Origin: JAVKLU01 sp031538895
GTDB lineage: Bacteria > Pseudomonadota > Gammaproteobacteria > Burkholderiales > Burkholderiaceae
Direction: 5' to 3'
NCBI GenBank assembly: GCA_031538895.1
Contig: JAVKLU010000043.1
Coordinates: 1-64,000, forward strand
DNA length: 64,000 nt
Positions 34,722 to 43,015 of this stretch are shown here, piece after piece. Numbering within the stretch: the stretch's first letter is position 1; every line of letters starts with the position of its first letter. The notes under the pieces were generated by a model. That model saw only the letters and a list, made by a program, of their open reading frames with translations. It was not told the origin of the DNA and made no database searches. Both the position numbers and the translations under genes were made by a program.

Positions 34722-35525
34722 TTAAGCAGAAAATCCTAATACGTGATTCATATCAAATAAACCCTGCGATTTGTCAGATAAAAATTGTGCGGCACGAACT
34801 GCACCTTGTGCATACGAATTACGGCTGCTGGACTTGTGACTGATTTCAATGCGCTCGCCATCGCCAGCAAACAAAACGGTGTGATCACCTACGATATCGC
34901 CGCCCCGAACGGTGGCAAAACCGATCGAGCCTGCTTTTCTCGCGCCAGTATGGCCTTCGCGGGTGTAGACGGCAAGCTGATCCAGTGCTTGCCCGCGCGC
35001 TTGCGCAATCACTTCACCCATTTTTAATGCCGTACCAGAAGGTGCGTCAACTTTATGACGATGATGCGCTTCAATGATTTCGGTGTCGTAACCGGTATCA
35101 AAATAGTGCGCTGCTTGTTTGAGCAATTGCAAAGTGGTGTTGACGCCAATACTCATATTGGGCGCGTGAACAATGGCAATTGATTGTGCGGCAGTGGCGA
35201 TTTTGGTTCGTCCGGCGAGGTCAAATCCGGTGGTTCCGATCACCATATTGATGCGATGGGCAACACAAAAGTCGAGATAATCTAAACAGGCTTGGGGGCG
35301 AGTGAAATCAATCAATACCCGTGCATTGGCTTCTGGTTGTGCACGAACGATCACGCCTGTCAGGATACCTAAACGCAGGCCTGCATCAGCATTCAATAGC
35401 GTTGAATCAGGCGCATCCCATGCACTGCTTAACTTTGTATGGTGATTGTGATGAATCGCGGCAACCAAAGTCTGTCCCATTTTGCCGCTGGTGCCGGATA
35501 AAGCGATCGCTAGCGGTGCACTCAT
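34722..35525 (-). CDS. dapB: 4-hydroxy-tetrahydrodipicolinate reductase
   Basis: Reduces hydroxy-tetrahydrodipicolinate in lysine and diaminopimelate synthesis. It has 267 residues. The NAD(P) loop is ALSGTSGKMGQTL; the hallmark EAHHRHKVDAPSGTALKMGE, with the catalytic His pair and Lys, is intact. Its start overlaps the bamE stop by 4 bp, so the two are translationally coupled. Confidence 0.96.
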   Translation of the reverse strand: MSAPLAIALSGTSGKMGQTLVAAIHHNHHTKLSSAWDAPDSTLLNADAGLRLGILTGVIVRAQPEANARVLIDFTRPQACLDYLDFCVAHRINMVIGTTGFDLAGRTKIATAAQSIAIVHAPNMSIGVNTTLQLLKQAAHYFDTGYDTEIIEAHHRHKVDAPSGTALKMGEVIAQARGQALDQLAVYTREGHTGARKAGSIGFATVRGGDIVGDHTVLFAGDGERIEISHKSSSRNSYAQGAVRAAQFLSDKSQGLFDMNHVLGFSA

Positions 35526-35983
35526 AAATTCGCGTCGATCAATTTAATAAATTCGGTTTCATTAGGAAATTTTCCACCTTGCAAACTGACCAGTTTTTTA
35601 TCGGCGTTGAAAAATACGGCGAGCGAACTGGTCGTTATGACGCCTTTGCCGTTGTCATAACGGAAAGGGTAATCCCAACGGTCTTTGTGGAAAGAGTCTT
35701 GTAGCGGCGGATTGCCTAATAAAAAACGCACTTGCTCCTGCGTCATTCCGCCTTTCAGTTGGCTCACCATTTCTTTGGTGATAAAAACGCCTTGCGATAC
35801 CGGTGGTTGATAAGGGCGAATCCAATTCAACCAAGACGGCCAATAGCTTGAGCTTTGTTTGATTGAACCGGGCGCCAAATCTTTGCTCGTGGTGCCGCAC
35901 GCGGTCAGCAGCGTGAGTGACGCTAACAAATAGGCAATACCAAAATAGGCAGTACAAATTTTACGAAGTGGTAAAGAGCGCAT
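35522..35983 (-). CDS. bamE: Outer-membrane assembly lipoprotein BamE (SmpA/OmlA)
   Basis: A BAM-complex lipoprotein that helps insert beta-barrel proteins. The lipobox LLTACG is followed by the BamE core VTKEMVSQLKGGMTQEQVRFLLGNPPL and DRWDYPFRY. At 153 residues it is normal in size. A 15-bp tandem duplication (35926-35955) lies in its signal peptide and encodes the near-repeat TAYFG-IAYLLA. Upstream on the same strand are two Bor-type lipoprotein genes. Confidence 0.93.
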   Translation of the reverse strand: MRSLPLRKICTAYFGIAYLLASLTLLTACGTTSKDLAPGSIKQSSSYWPSWLNWIRPYQPPVSQGVFITKEMVSQLKGGMTQEQVRFLLGNPPLQDSFHKDRWDYPFRYDNGKGVITTSSLAVFFNADKKLVSLQGGKFPNETEFIKLIDANL

Positions 35984-35986
35984 CGT

Positions 35987-36319
35987 TTATTTTCGGCAAT
36001 AAATTCGAACAGTTTGTGGCATATAAATGCCAAGCGTAAACAAGGTGTAAAGCGCATCGGTTGATTGATAACTGCGCTCAATCCGCACGATATTTTGAGT
36101 GGCGCCGCATACTGTGACAGGATTATTATTTTTTTCAACGGTACCCCAACCCCAAAAGAAAAAATGTTGCACTTCTTGTAGTGATGAGACATTACGAGTG
36201 AATTGTTTGTTGACGATGACGACTTGATTCGCGCAGGCGCTCATTAACGCGATGACAGTCGTTAAAACCAGCAGGCGGGCCGCACGCGTCACTCGATGGT
36301 GATGGAAGGATAAAGTCAT
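35987..36319 (-). CDS. Bor/Iss-family lipoprotein, copy 1
   Basis: A 110-residue lipoprotein with lipobox LMSAC. It shows the Bor/Iss pattern: HFFFWGWGTVEKN, a mid Cys in VCGATQNIVRIE, and the ending TLGIYMPQTVRIYC. In phage lambda and ColV plasmids the family is linked to serum survival; in chromosomes like this its role is not known. It lies 3 bp upstream of bamE and 9 bp downstream of a second, related gene. Confidence 0.75.
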   Translation of the reverse strand: MTLSFHHHRVTRAARLLVLTTVIALMSACANQVVIVNKQFTRNVSSLQEVQHFFFWGWGTVEKNNNPVTVCGATQNIVRIERSYQSTDALYTLFTLGIYMPQTVRIYCRK

Positions 36320-36328
36320 GTTTAAAAA

Positions 36329-36670
36329 TTATGGTAAGCAGCGAATAACCACTTCTCTGGGAGAATAAATGCCCAGTGTTACAACACTCAGCACAAATTG
36401 CGATAGAGAAGTCTGCAAGCGAATGCTGGCGATTTTATGGGCGCCATGACAGACTTCGGCGGCGTCAACTTCACGACTTTGTTGGATTCCCCAAAACCAG
36501 TAGTGCTGTGTCACAGGGCCCAAGTCGTTAACTCCAGCACTGCGGTTAAAGGTGAAGGTTTGATTCGCACAACCGGTGACAATGAAGACCAAGATTGACA
36601 GCGCGATCATTTTTTGCAGACTGCGATAAAAAATACGATAAAGGCCGCGAACAACTGAAGAACGATGCAT
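36329..36670 (-). CDS. Bor/Iss-family lipoprotein, copy 2
   Basis: A 113-residue lipoprotein with lipobox IVTGC after SLQKMIALSILVF. It matches the Bor pattern better than its neighbour: QHYWFWGIQQSREVDAAEVC, IRLQTSLSQFVLSVVTLGIYSPREVVIRC. I chose the ATG at 36670; an ATG at 36610 is also possible. The two adjacent copies share layout but little identity, so the duplication is old. Phage genes are absent nearby. Confidence 0.78.
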   Translation of the reverse strand: MHRSSVVRGLYRIFYRSLQKMIALSILVFIVTGCANQTFTFNRSAGVNDLGPVTQHYWFWGIQQSREVDAAEVCHGAHKIASIRLQTSLSQFVLSVVTLGIYSPREVVIRCLP

Positions 36671-36712
36671 AAGCACTCCAACAAACAATAAAAAAATAGA
36701 ATTCGTCTGATT

Positions 36713-37585
36713 TTAGTAGCGACTCCAATGTACGAAGCCGCTACCGTACAAAGCCAAAATCACGATACCAAAAATAATTCGATACCATGCAAAGGGAATA
36801 AAGGTATGTGAGGACACATAACGCAGTAACCAACGCACGCAAATGAACGCGCTGATGAAAGAGGTTAAGAGTCCAATCGCAAAAACGGGAGCGTCATTGA
36901 TGTTTAATAAAGTACGCGCTTTATACAATGAATAGATCGTGGCACCAAAGAGCGTTGGTATGGCGAGAAAAAATGAAAATTCAGTCGCGACGGCGCGTGG
37001 CACGCCTAACCACATCGCGCCGATGATGGACGCGCCAGAACGACTGGTGCCGGGAATCAAGGCCAGGGCTTGTAAGACCCCAATTTTTAAGGCTAAGGTT
37101 GGGGTAATTTGTGGTGGCATTATTGATGGCGTTATTGATGGTGTTATTGGCGTAACAACAGGGTTCAGAGTCGCAGGTAAATTAATTTTTAAGGTACGAC
37201 GCTCTACCCAAATAATCGCCACGCCGCCCAAAATAAAGGCTAAAGCCACCGGAACCGGTTGAAATAAATAAGACTTTATCGTTTCGCCGAACAACAGACC
37301 CAAAATTGCCGCCGGTAAAAATGCCACAATTAAAGTCGACCACCATAACCGTACTGGCGCGTTTTGAATGTGAATTTTGGAGATTAAGCGTGCGCGAAAC
37401 TCCCAGCACAAGGCCAAAATAGCGCCAGCTTGAATGACGATTTCAAACACATGTACATAGGAACCTTCAAAGGACAACACATGGGCGGCCAAAATTAAAT
37501 GTCCGGTTGAAGAGATGGGCAAGAACTCGGTCAAGCCCTCGACAATGCCCATCAGGGCGGCAGAGACTAATACAAAAATATCCAT
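36713..37585 (-). CDS. uppP: Undecaprenyl-diphosphatase (BacA family)
   Basis: An integral membrane enzyme that recycles undecaprenyl pyrophosphate, the lipid carrier of wall synthesis, and confers bacitracin resistance when abundant. The motifs EGLTEFLPISSTGH and IPGTSRSGASIIGAMWLG are both intact, and GVPRAVATEFSFFLAIPT follows. The central loop carries an odd low-complexity stretch, ITPSITPSIMPPQITP, made by three 12-bp tandem units at 37116-37151; most family members lack it. I chose the ATG at 37585 (MDIFVLVSAALMG). Confidence 0.94.
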   Translation of the reverse strand: MDIFVLVSAALMGIVEGLTEFLPISSTGHLILAAHVLSFEGSYVHVFEIVIQAGAILALCWEFRARLISKIHIQNAPVRLWWSTLIVAFLPAAILGLLFGETIKSYLFQPVPVALAFILGGVAIIWVERRTLKINLPATLNPVVTPITPSITPSIMPPQITPTLALKIGVLQALALIPGTSRSGASIIGAMWLGVPRAVATEFSFFLAIPTLFGATIYSLYKARTLLNINDAPVFAIGLLTSFISAFICVRWLLRYVSSHTFIPFAWYRIIFGIVILALYGSGFVHWSRY

Positions 37586-37630
37586 CACAATAATCAAGGT
37601 AAATGGCGCAGTGCCGTACAGTTAAAAAAA

Positions 37631-38914
37631 TTAACGATGCCCCGATTTACGATGCCCCCAACGAATTCCAGGGACTTCGATATAACGATGTATCGGTAAT
37701 GAAAAAAGAATGCTCATTATCGCGGTCAAGAGGAATGCCACGATAACCTGAATGATCGCGACTTCGTGAATGTTCGAAAAGTCAGTGTTCATAAAGGTGA
37801 TGGCATACGCCGGAATGATAAACACAAAATGGAACAGAAAAATGGGAAAGGACAAATGTGCAATCACGCGCCAAATTGACCAGCTTAAACCTTGACCTAA
37901 ACACGATAAGCCCTTGCTCCAATAAATAAGCATCATCATCGTCATCGCCGCAAATGCAAAACCAAAGCGTTCCAGGGATATAAAGAGCAAATTCCAATTA
38001 CTGTCAAAAACACCGATGCTGGCGGTTTGATAAGCGGGGTATTTCAAGGCGGTATAAGCGACGAGAAAAGCGATACCGCAAGCTGTTTGCGCCCAGATTC
38101 GGGGCAAATTTTGTAGTCTTTTTTGCCATTTGACTGAATCATGTAAGTAGGCCCATAAGATGCCTAAAATCAGCGGACTCAAACGTGCGTAAGTGGGGTA
38201 ATACAAAGTCATCATGTAGTCGCGTCCACCTTTGTCGATGAGTAAGTTAAAAACCGATTCACGATAGCTTTCAGGCAAGCTTAAACCCAAGCCGCCACGA
38301 ATCAAAATCGATCCGATCAAGGCCAGTGTTAAGCAGATGATGATCCGACGCAAATTCCCCAAGCGTTCTAAACCGAGAACGATAAAAGGTAATACCGCGT
38401 AAAACTGCATTTCGACTGACAAACTCCAACTGACGGGAATTAAGCGCGTGGGGATAAAGTTGTCAATAAAAGCGAGGCTGAACCACAGTTTGCTGCCAAA
38501 CGTGCTTAATTCCCACGGCGCATAGAGCAGCAAGGCAAGCAGAAATACGGGATAAATACGCGCGATTCGATGACGGTAGAACTGTTTTAGATTGAGCGAC
38601 TGCGCGCTTAAAAATTCTTGACGCAAAGAACGCGTTAATAAAAATGCACTCAATAAAAAAAACAAATCCACCGCTTTATCAAATCCCAAAATGATCGCAA
38701 ACAGGCTGGGAATACTGTCGATGAAGCGATGCAAATTAAATGCTTGTTCTTTGAACAGATATAACACCGCAAAGGTGCAGTGAAACAATACGATCATCAA
38801 TACCGAAATGCCGCGCAAACCATGCAAGATGGGAATGTCTTGGTCTTTTTGAGTGTGTGCCAAGACGTGAATTTCGTGTGCGATCCACACAAAAGGTCGG
38901 GTTAAAAATCGCAT
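37631..38914 (-). CDS. Membrane acyltransferase 3 (OafA/YrhL type)
   Basis: A 427-residue integral membrane O-acyltransferase. The family opening LHGLRGISVLMIVLFHC, with the catalytic His, and VDLFFLLSAFLLTRSL are present, followed by RIYPVFLLALL, SWSLSVEMQFYAVLP and about ten membrane helices. Such enzymes acetylate or acylate surface polysaccharides. It is followed by HIT and FkbM genes on the same strand; whether they act together is not clear. Confidence 0.9.
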   Translation of the reverse strand: MRFLTRPFVWIAHEIHVLAHTQKDQDIPILHGLRGISVLMIVLFHCTFAVLYLFKEQAFNLHRFIDSIPSLFAIILGFDKAVDLFFLLSAFLLTRSLRQEFLSAQSLNLKQFYRHRIARIYPVFLLALLLYAPWELSTFGSKLWFSLAFIDNFIPTRLIPVSWSLSVEMQFYAVLPFIVLGLERLGNLRRIIICLTLALIGSILIRGGLGLSLPESYRESVFNLLIDKGGRDYMMTLYYPTYARLSPLILGILWAYLHDSVKWQKRLQNLPRIWAQTACGIAFLVAYTALKYPAYQTASIGVFDSNWNLLFISLERFGFAFAAMTMMMLIYWSKGLSCLGQGLSWSIWRVIAHLSFPIFLFHFVFIIPAYAITFMNTDFSNIHEVAIIQVIVAFLLTAIMSILFSLPIHRYIEVPGIRWGHRKSGHR

Positions 38915-38944
38915 ATCAGATTTTTTGAATCGGGTTCGCCGGCA

Positions 38945-39382
38945 TTACGGTTGCGCCAATAACCAGTTTTCGCACTGCGTGCGAGCCGCGCGTCTTTGCG
39001 CCAAAACCTTGGCGAGTTGTGATTCAGCATCCGTGGTGTTGATCGAATTCCAAATCGGTGCCGGAAAATGCGCATCATCTGAATAACGCGCAATCACGTG
39101 CCAGTGCATATGTGGGACTTGATTGCCTAAGCTGGCGAGGTTAATTTTGTGTGGCGTTAGTGGTGCGGGCAATTGTAAAAATGCCTGCTCGATGCGCCAC
39201 ACTTGCGCCATCAAACGCTGGGCTTGATCGCTGGAAAGCTGACTCATTTCCCGAACGTGTGCTTGCCAAATCACGCGAATAAATAAAGGATGTAAGGGCG
39301 TATCGTCAGCCCACACAACGCGATATTCAGGCGTTTGATAAATTAGGGTTTGAGTCTCAGACACGCAAAGAGGGCAGCTCAT
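38945..39382 (-). CDS. HIT-family nucleotide-binding hydrolase
   Basis: A cytoplasmic 145-residue HIT-family protein. The histidine triad is HMHWHV in NQVPHMHWHVIARY. The N-terminal CPLC pair may bind zinc. HIT enzymes cleave nucleoside phosphoramidates or dinucleotides; the substrate here is open. It lies between an FkbM methyltransferase and an acyltransferase, 3 bp from the former. Confidence 0.85.
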   Translation of the reverse strand: MSCPLCVSETQTLIYQTPEYRVVWADDTPLHPLFIRVIWQAHVREMSQLSSDQAQRLMAQVWRIEQAFLQLPAPLTPHKINLASLGNQVPHMHWHVIARYSDDAHFPAPIWNSINTTDAESQLAKVLAQRRAARTQCENWLLAQP

Positions 39383-39385
39383 GAT

Positions 39386-40210
39386 TTAGGATTTGCGCAA
39401 AGGATGGGGCTCGTCAGGCGAGGTGATCGGCGTTAAACCCTCGACTTGAACCGGAAACGATTTATGAATGCACAAAACATTAAAGGATGCGATGCCGCCA
39501 AAGATATTTTCTGGGGACTTAAAAAAATTATCTTTGGAATATAAAAAAGGAATATGCCACCACAGTTTGTAATCCTGCGAAAAAATTTCTTGTAGCAAGT
39601 TTTGCGACTTATCAACGCGATCATTTTCAATATACAAAGTGGGATGATATTTTTTAATTGATTCGCGCGCGCCCATTAACACCGATTGTTCCATGCCTTC
39701 AACGTCGACTTTGATGAGGTCAATTTTTTCACCGGCCAAATGTTCATCCAGCGTGACAATTTGTACGGCTTCACTTTGTGCTTGTGCGGCGCTATGTAAA
39801 CTGAGTCCGCCAAAATTTCCCGTTTGCGCGTAATCGGGTGGCGTCAGGTAAAACGTATCGGCTTTGGTCCCCACGCCCAGACGGTAAGTCCAAATATTGT
39901 CGAGCCGATTCAGGGCGACTTGGCTATTGAGTAAAGCATAGCAATGGCGTTGCGGTTCGTAGGCAATCACCTTGCCGCTTGGACCGACGGTTTTAGCCAA
40001 GCCTATCGTATGGCTGCCGATATTGGCGCCGACTTCAACGACGCATTGACCTGGTTGCACCAGTCCATTTAATATCTTCGCTTCATCGTAGTTGTATTCG
40101 CCGTAATGAATTAACGATTGGGCGATAAACTGATCGTTCGGATTGACCAAAAAATAACCATCGCGTCCATGCACTAATACGGCGTTGTTATCGAGTCTTA
40201 CAGTTTTCAT
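39386..40210 (-). CDS. FkbM-family SAM-dependent methyltransferase
   Basis: A 274-residue methyltransferase. The SAM-binding loop is VVEVGANIGSHTIGLA, and the FkbM core IDLIKVDVEGMEQSVLMGA is intact. Members of the family methylate hydroxyl groups of sugars or secondary metabolites, often in glycan loci. The gene starts 88 bp left of the second MITE-like element. Its target is not known. Confidence 0.87.
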   Translation of the reverse strand: MKTVRLDNNAVLVHGRDGYFLVNPNDQFIAQSLIHYGEYNYDEAKILNGLVQPGQCVVEVGANIGSHTIGLAKTVGPSGKVIAYEPQRHCYALLNSQVALNRLDNIWTYRLGVGTKADTFYLTPPDYAQTGNFGGLSLHSAAQAQSEAVQIVTLDEHLAGEKIDLIKVDVEGMEQSVLMGARESIKKYHPTLYIENDRVDKSQNLLQEIFSQDYKLWWHIPFLYSKDNFFKSPENIFGGIASFNVLCIHKSFPVQVEGLTPITSPDEPHPLRKS

Positions 40211-40297
40211 GATGAATGCGTTAATTTAATAATCAGTCTAGTATCCGGCAAGTCCGTGGGTCAATTCGCGCTCGAGCTTAATCGGTATCAATGTTAG

Positions 40298-40433
40298 GGG
40301 CACTTCTATCAATTCATTTTTGCGGCGAATTGCTTTGTTGCGCAGTACGCGAAATCCTCACGTACTGTAGGTACGCTCCGGTTTCTGTGTGCCTCGCACT
40401 TCATCCGCACATTCTGTATTTATAGAAGTGCCC
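40298..40433. mobile_element. MITE-like element, copy 2 (136 bp), inside the DUF167 gene
   Basis: Perfect 12-bp inverted ends GGGCACTTCTAT and ATAGAAGTGCCC, flanked by a perfect 4-bp direct repeat TTAG (40294-40297 and 40434-40437). Sequence and orientation match copy 1 at 8017-8159. It lies across the last codons of the leftward DUF167 gene. Removing it with one TTAG restores a frame ending ENEP-NIDTD-TAA. Confidence 0.88.
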
Positions 40434-40762
40434 TTAGGTTCATTTTCAATATCTGCTGTCGTCAATTGCGCCGCCAGTGCGGTGCGCCATTGTGCCGCAA
40501 TATCAAGTTTATCGGTGATGAGTAAAATCTGTTTGCGCCGCCCTTTGTCACCGCGCAAAATCTGTAATTGTGTTCGGGGCAATTTTAAGGTCTTGGACAA
40601 CCAATGTAACAATTCATCGTTGGCTTTACCATCTACCGGTGGCGCGGCCAGTCGGACGCGCAAAGCCAAATCGTATAAGCCGACTGCTTTGGTTTGACTG
40701 GCTCTGGGAATGATTGATACATCCAGAACAAATCCTTTGGGATGCGCGCGTAAATAAGGCAT
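40358..40762 (-). CDS. DUF167 (YggU-like) protein with a MITE-encoded C-terminus
   Basis: A 134-residue cytoplasmic protein. Residues 1-103 are the DUF167 domain, with DVSIIPRASQTKAVGL, RLAAPPVDGKANDELLHWLSK and LQILRGDKGRRKQ. The fold is known, but no function is settled. The last 25 residues, from KGTSINTEC to the stop, are translated from the MITE-like element at 40298-40433; the stop codon also comes from it. The intact ancestor would have had about 114 residues. I chose the ATG at 40762; a TTG 15 bp upstream is also in frame. It is divergent from proC, 40 bp away, as often seen for yggU near proC. Confidence 0.87.
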   Translation of the reverse strand: MPYLRAHPKGFVLDVSIIPRASQTKAVGLYDLALRVRLAAPPVDGKANDELLHWLSKTLKLPRTQLQILRGDKGRRKQILLITDKLDIAAQWRTALAAQLTTADIENEPKGTSINTECADEVRGTQKPERTYST

Positions 40763-40802
40763 GATTCGTTCAGACAATAATCACAAAACGGGAGACAACA
40801 CA

Positions 40803-41663
40803 ATGTTAGGGGTCACATTTATTGGCGGTGGGAATATGGCGCAAGCCTTAATTAACGGCTTGATTGTCTCGGGATCTTATTCAAAAGAGCAAATCTCGGT
40901 CGTTGAGATTGATTCCGAAATTCGCCAACACCTTCAAATGCGCTGGGGTATTGTGGCGCAAGCCGAGTTAAGCACCTGCCACGAATTGATCGTTTTGGCG
41001 GTCAAACCGCAAGTGGTGCCCCAAGCGCTGGCGCAACTGGGTAAATATTGGAGTCAAAATTTGGCACAAGTCAATGCGACAGCGATTAAAGAGCGCATCG
41101 TTTTATCTATTGCCGCCGGAATTACGACGGCGCATTTATTAAAATTTTTGAATACAGTAGATGCGCCGCAGTTAGTGCCGAAGTTTGCACCACAGTTAGT
41201 GCGTGCAATGCCCAATACGCCTGCGCTAATCGGTCAAGGAATGAGCGGTTTGTTCGCCGACGCCGGAGTGAGTCAAGCGGCACGTGCGCGTGTTGAACAG
41301 TTGATGAATGCGGTAGGAGTGTCGGTGTGGTTAGATGATGAAGATGATCTAAACAGTGTGACAGCCTTGTCCGGCAGTGGTCCGGCGTATGTATTTTATT
41401 TTTTAGAAGCGATGCAACAAGCGGGCATTGCGCAAGGTTTACCCCCCGCCTTGGCGCGTCAATTGGCGCAGACGACTTTTCAGGGTGCCAGCCAACTGGC
41501 CGCACAATCGACAGAGTCTTTGAGCGAGTTGCGTCAGCGCGTGACCTCCAAAGGCGGAACAACTGCAGCGGCTTTGGCCGTCATGGACGAAACCAAAATT
41601 GCCGCGCATTTTGTGGCGGCCATTCATGCAGCGAAACAGCGCAGTATTGAGTTAGGTCGATAG
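40803..41663 (+). CDS. proC: Pyrroline-5-carboxylate reductase
   Basis: Last step of proline synthesis. It has 286 residues. The NADPH loop is FIGGGNMAQALI, followed by LAVKPQVVPQAL, RAMPNTPALIGQGMSGLFA and the signature LSGSGPAYVFYFLEAM. I chose the ATG at 40803, after GGGAGA, because it gives the family start. The last codons and stop (GAGTTAGGTCGATAG) lie in a 14-bp tandem repeat. Confidence 0.96.
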   Translation: MLGVTFIGGGNMAQALINGLIVSGSYSKEQISVVEIDSEIRQHLQMRWGIVAQAELSTCHELIVLAVKPQVVPQALAQLGKYWSQNLAQVNATAIKERIVLSIAAGITTAHLLKFLNTVDAPQLVPKFAPQLVRAMPNTPALIGQGMSGLFADAGVSQAARARVEQLMNAVGVSVWLDDEDDLNSVTALSGSGPAYVFYFLEAMQQAGIAQGLPPALARQLAQTTFQGASQLAAQSTESLSELRQRVTSKGGTTAAALAVMDETKIAAHFVAAIHAAKQRSIELGR

Positions 41664-41690
41664 AGTTAGGTCAATAGAGTTGGGCCAATA
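41649..41690 (+). repeat. 14-bp tandem repeat, 3 copies, over the proC stop codon
   Basis: Units GAGTTAGGTCGATA, GAGTTAGGTCAATA and GAGTTGGGCCAATA follow each other. The first contains the last codons of proC and part of its stop codon. Confidence 0.85.
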
Positions 41691-41756
41691 AATTGCGGCG
41701 TGTTGAATTAACCAGGACGCTAGGCGCTAATGCCTGTGCTAGAATTTAAACGACTT

Positions 41757-41804
41757 CACTCAACAGCGTCACCACTCAACAGCGTCACCACTCAACAACG
41801 CCAC
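41757..41804 (+). repeat. 16-bp tandem repeat, 3 copies, in the tctC leader
   Basis: Units CACTCAACAGCGTCAC, CACTCAACAGCGTCAC and CACTCAACAACGCCAC are contiguous. They lie about 150 bp upstream of tctC in the 289-bp gap after proC, which otherwise holds only the proC-end repeat and a terminator-like hairpin. Confidence 0.85.
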
Positions 41805-41894
41805 ATCAAGGCGATGATCCCGTTCAGTTAAGTCGTTAAGTTGTAGTCGTTAGTCGTTCGTGTTTTTAGGCAATGCTTTAAGGCAACATTAAGC

Positions 41895-41926
41895 GCGAAG
41901 GTGTTTCCTTCGCATTCCTTTTTTAC
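41895..41926 (+). terminator. Terminator-like hairpin in the tctC leader
   Basis: GCGAAGG (41895-41901) pairs with CCTTCGC (41907-41913), then ATTCCTTTTTTA. It lies only 26 bp before the tctC start and overlaps nothing, so it may end proC transcription or attenuate tct expression. Confidence 0.5.
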
Positions 41927-41952
41927 CTGGTAAGACTTTTTCAGGAGTTTTT

Positions 41953-42924
41953 ATGAATCGTCGTTTTCTATTACAGTTTTTAATCGGCCTTGCCGCCGCT
42001 GGCATCTTACCTACTTCCTTATTTGCCGCGCCGCTACTGAATGAGGTCACCATGTTTGTCCCTGCGGGTCCGGGGGGTGGTTGGGATGGGACCGCACGCG
42101 CAATTGAATCGGCAAGTCGCGACGCCGGATTGGTAGGCACATTCCGCTTTGAAAACGTGGCAGGTTCTGGCGGCATGGTGGGGCTTCCCCGTTTTGTCAA
42201 TCAATACCGTGGTAAAGGCGCAGCGCTCATGGTTGGCGGATCAGTCATGGTGGGTGCCGGACTGGCCAACAAAAGTCCCCTCACTATTAAAGATGTCGTT
42301 CCTATCGCGCAGCTCACCGAAGAATCTGGCGTACTTGTAGTGCCAGAAAACTCGCCCTTCAAAACCCTTGCCGATTTTGTGAAAGCGGTTCAAGCCAATC
42401 CCAAAGCCGTTTCCGTCGCGGGTGGATCAGCAGGCGGAACCGACCATATTTTATTGGGGTTGATTCTTAAAGCGGTGGGGAAAAATCCTAAAGATGCGGC
42501 TTATGTGGCGTTTTCTGGCGGCGGCGCTTCCGTCGCTGCCGTTTTGGGCGGACAAGTCAGCGCGGGGATTTCGGGTTACTCCGAATACGAAGCGCATATT
42601 GCCAGCGGGAAAATGCGCGCTTTGGCGGTTTCGGGCAAAAACCGTATTCCAGGCGTAGCGATTCCTACCCTCACCGAGCAAGGCGTTAAAGTGGTTGCCG
42701 CCAACTGGCGTGGTGTTTTTGCCGCTCCAGACATTGCCGCTGCGGACAAGCAACAGTTGGTGCAGTGGATGCAAAAAATGACGGCTTCTCCACAGTGGAA
42801 AGCGCTTCTTGTCAAAAACAAATGGACCGACGTTTTTGAAATTGGTAGTGAGTTTGAAAATAGTATTAAAGACAGTCTTAACGAAACCGCCTATGTTCTA
42901 AAAGAAGTCGGTTTGCTGAACTAA
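41953..42924 (+). CDS. tctC: TctC-type (Bug) periplasmic substrate-binding protein
   Basis: The solute receptor of a tripartite tricarboxylate transporter, 323 residues. A signal peptide (FLIGLAAAGILPTSLFA) is followed by the Bug fold, with VPAGPGGGWDGTARAIE and GGSAGGTDHILLGLILKA in the ligand pocket. The substrate, often citrate, a dicarboxylate or an aromatic acid, cannot be told. An AGGAG Shine-Dalgarno lies before the ATG. It heads tctCBA; an intrinsic terminator between tctC and tctB probably makes the receptor more abundant than the membrane parts. Confidence 0.92.
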   Translation: MNRRFLLQFLIGLAAAGILPTSLFAAPLLNEVTMFVPAGPGGGWDGTARAIESASRDAGLVGTFRFENVAGSGGMVGLPRFVNQYRGKGAALMVGGSVMVGAGLANKSPLTIKDVVPIAQLTEESGVLVVPENSPFKTLADFVKAVQANPKAVSVAGGSAGGTDHILLGLILKAVGKNPKDAAYVAFSGGGASVAAVLGGQVSAGISGYSEYEAHIASGKMRALAVSGKNRIPGVAIPTLTEQGVKVVAANWRGVFAAPDIAAADKQQLVQWMQKMTASPQWKALLVKNKWTDVFEIGSEFENSIKDSLNETAYVLKEVGLLN

Positions 42925-42952
42925 ATTTGTTCGATATTCTTTCTTAAAACGT

Positions 42953-42986
42953 AAAAAACCCACTCATACAAGTGGGTTTTTTATTG
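42953..42986 (+). terminator. Intrinsic terminator between tctC and tctB
   Basis: AAAAAACCCACT (42953-42964) pairs with AGTGGGTTTTTT (42971-42982) around CATACA. Its place between receptor and permease genes of one system suggests partial termination that favours the receptor. Confidence 0.85.
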
Positions 42987-43015
42987 TCTTTCCTGTCAAT
43001 TTTTCTCAAAAAAAA

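Noticed and set aside
35987..36670. Prophage remnant, suggested by Bor-like genes
   Set aside because: No integrase, structural, lysis or attachment site is visible, and neighbours are core genes.
41757..41804. CRISPR or iteron array
   Set aside because: Three 16-bp units without spacers do not form a CRISPR, and no replication or cas gene is near.
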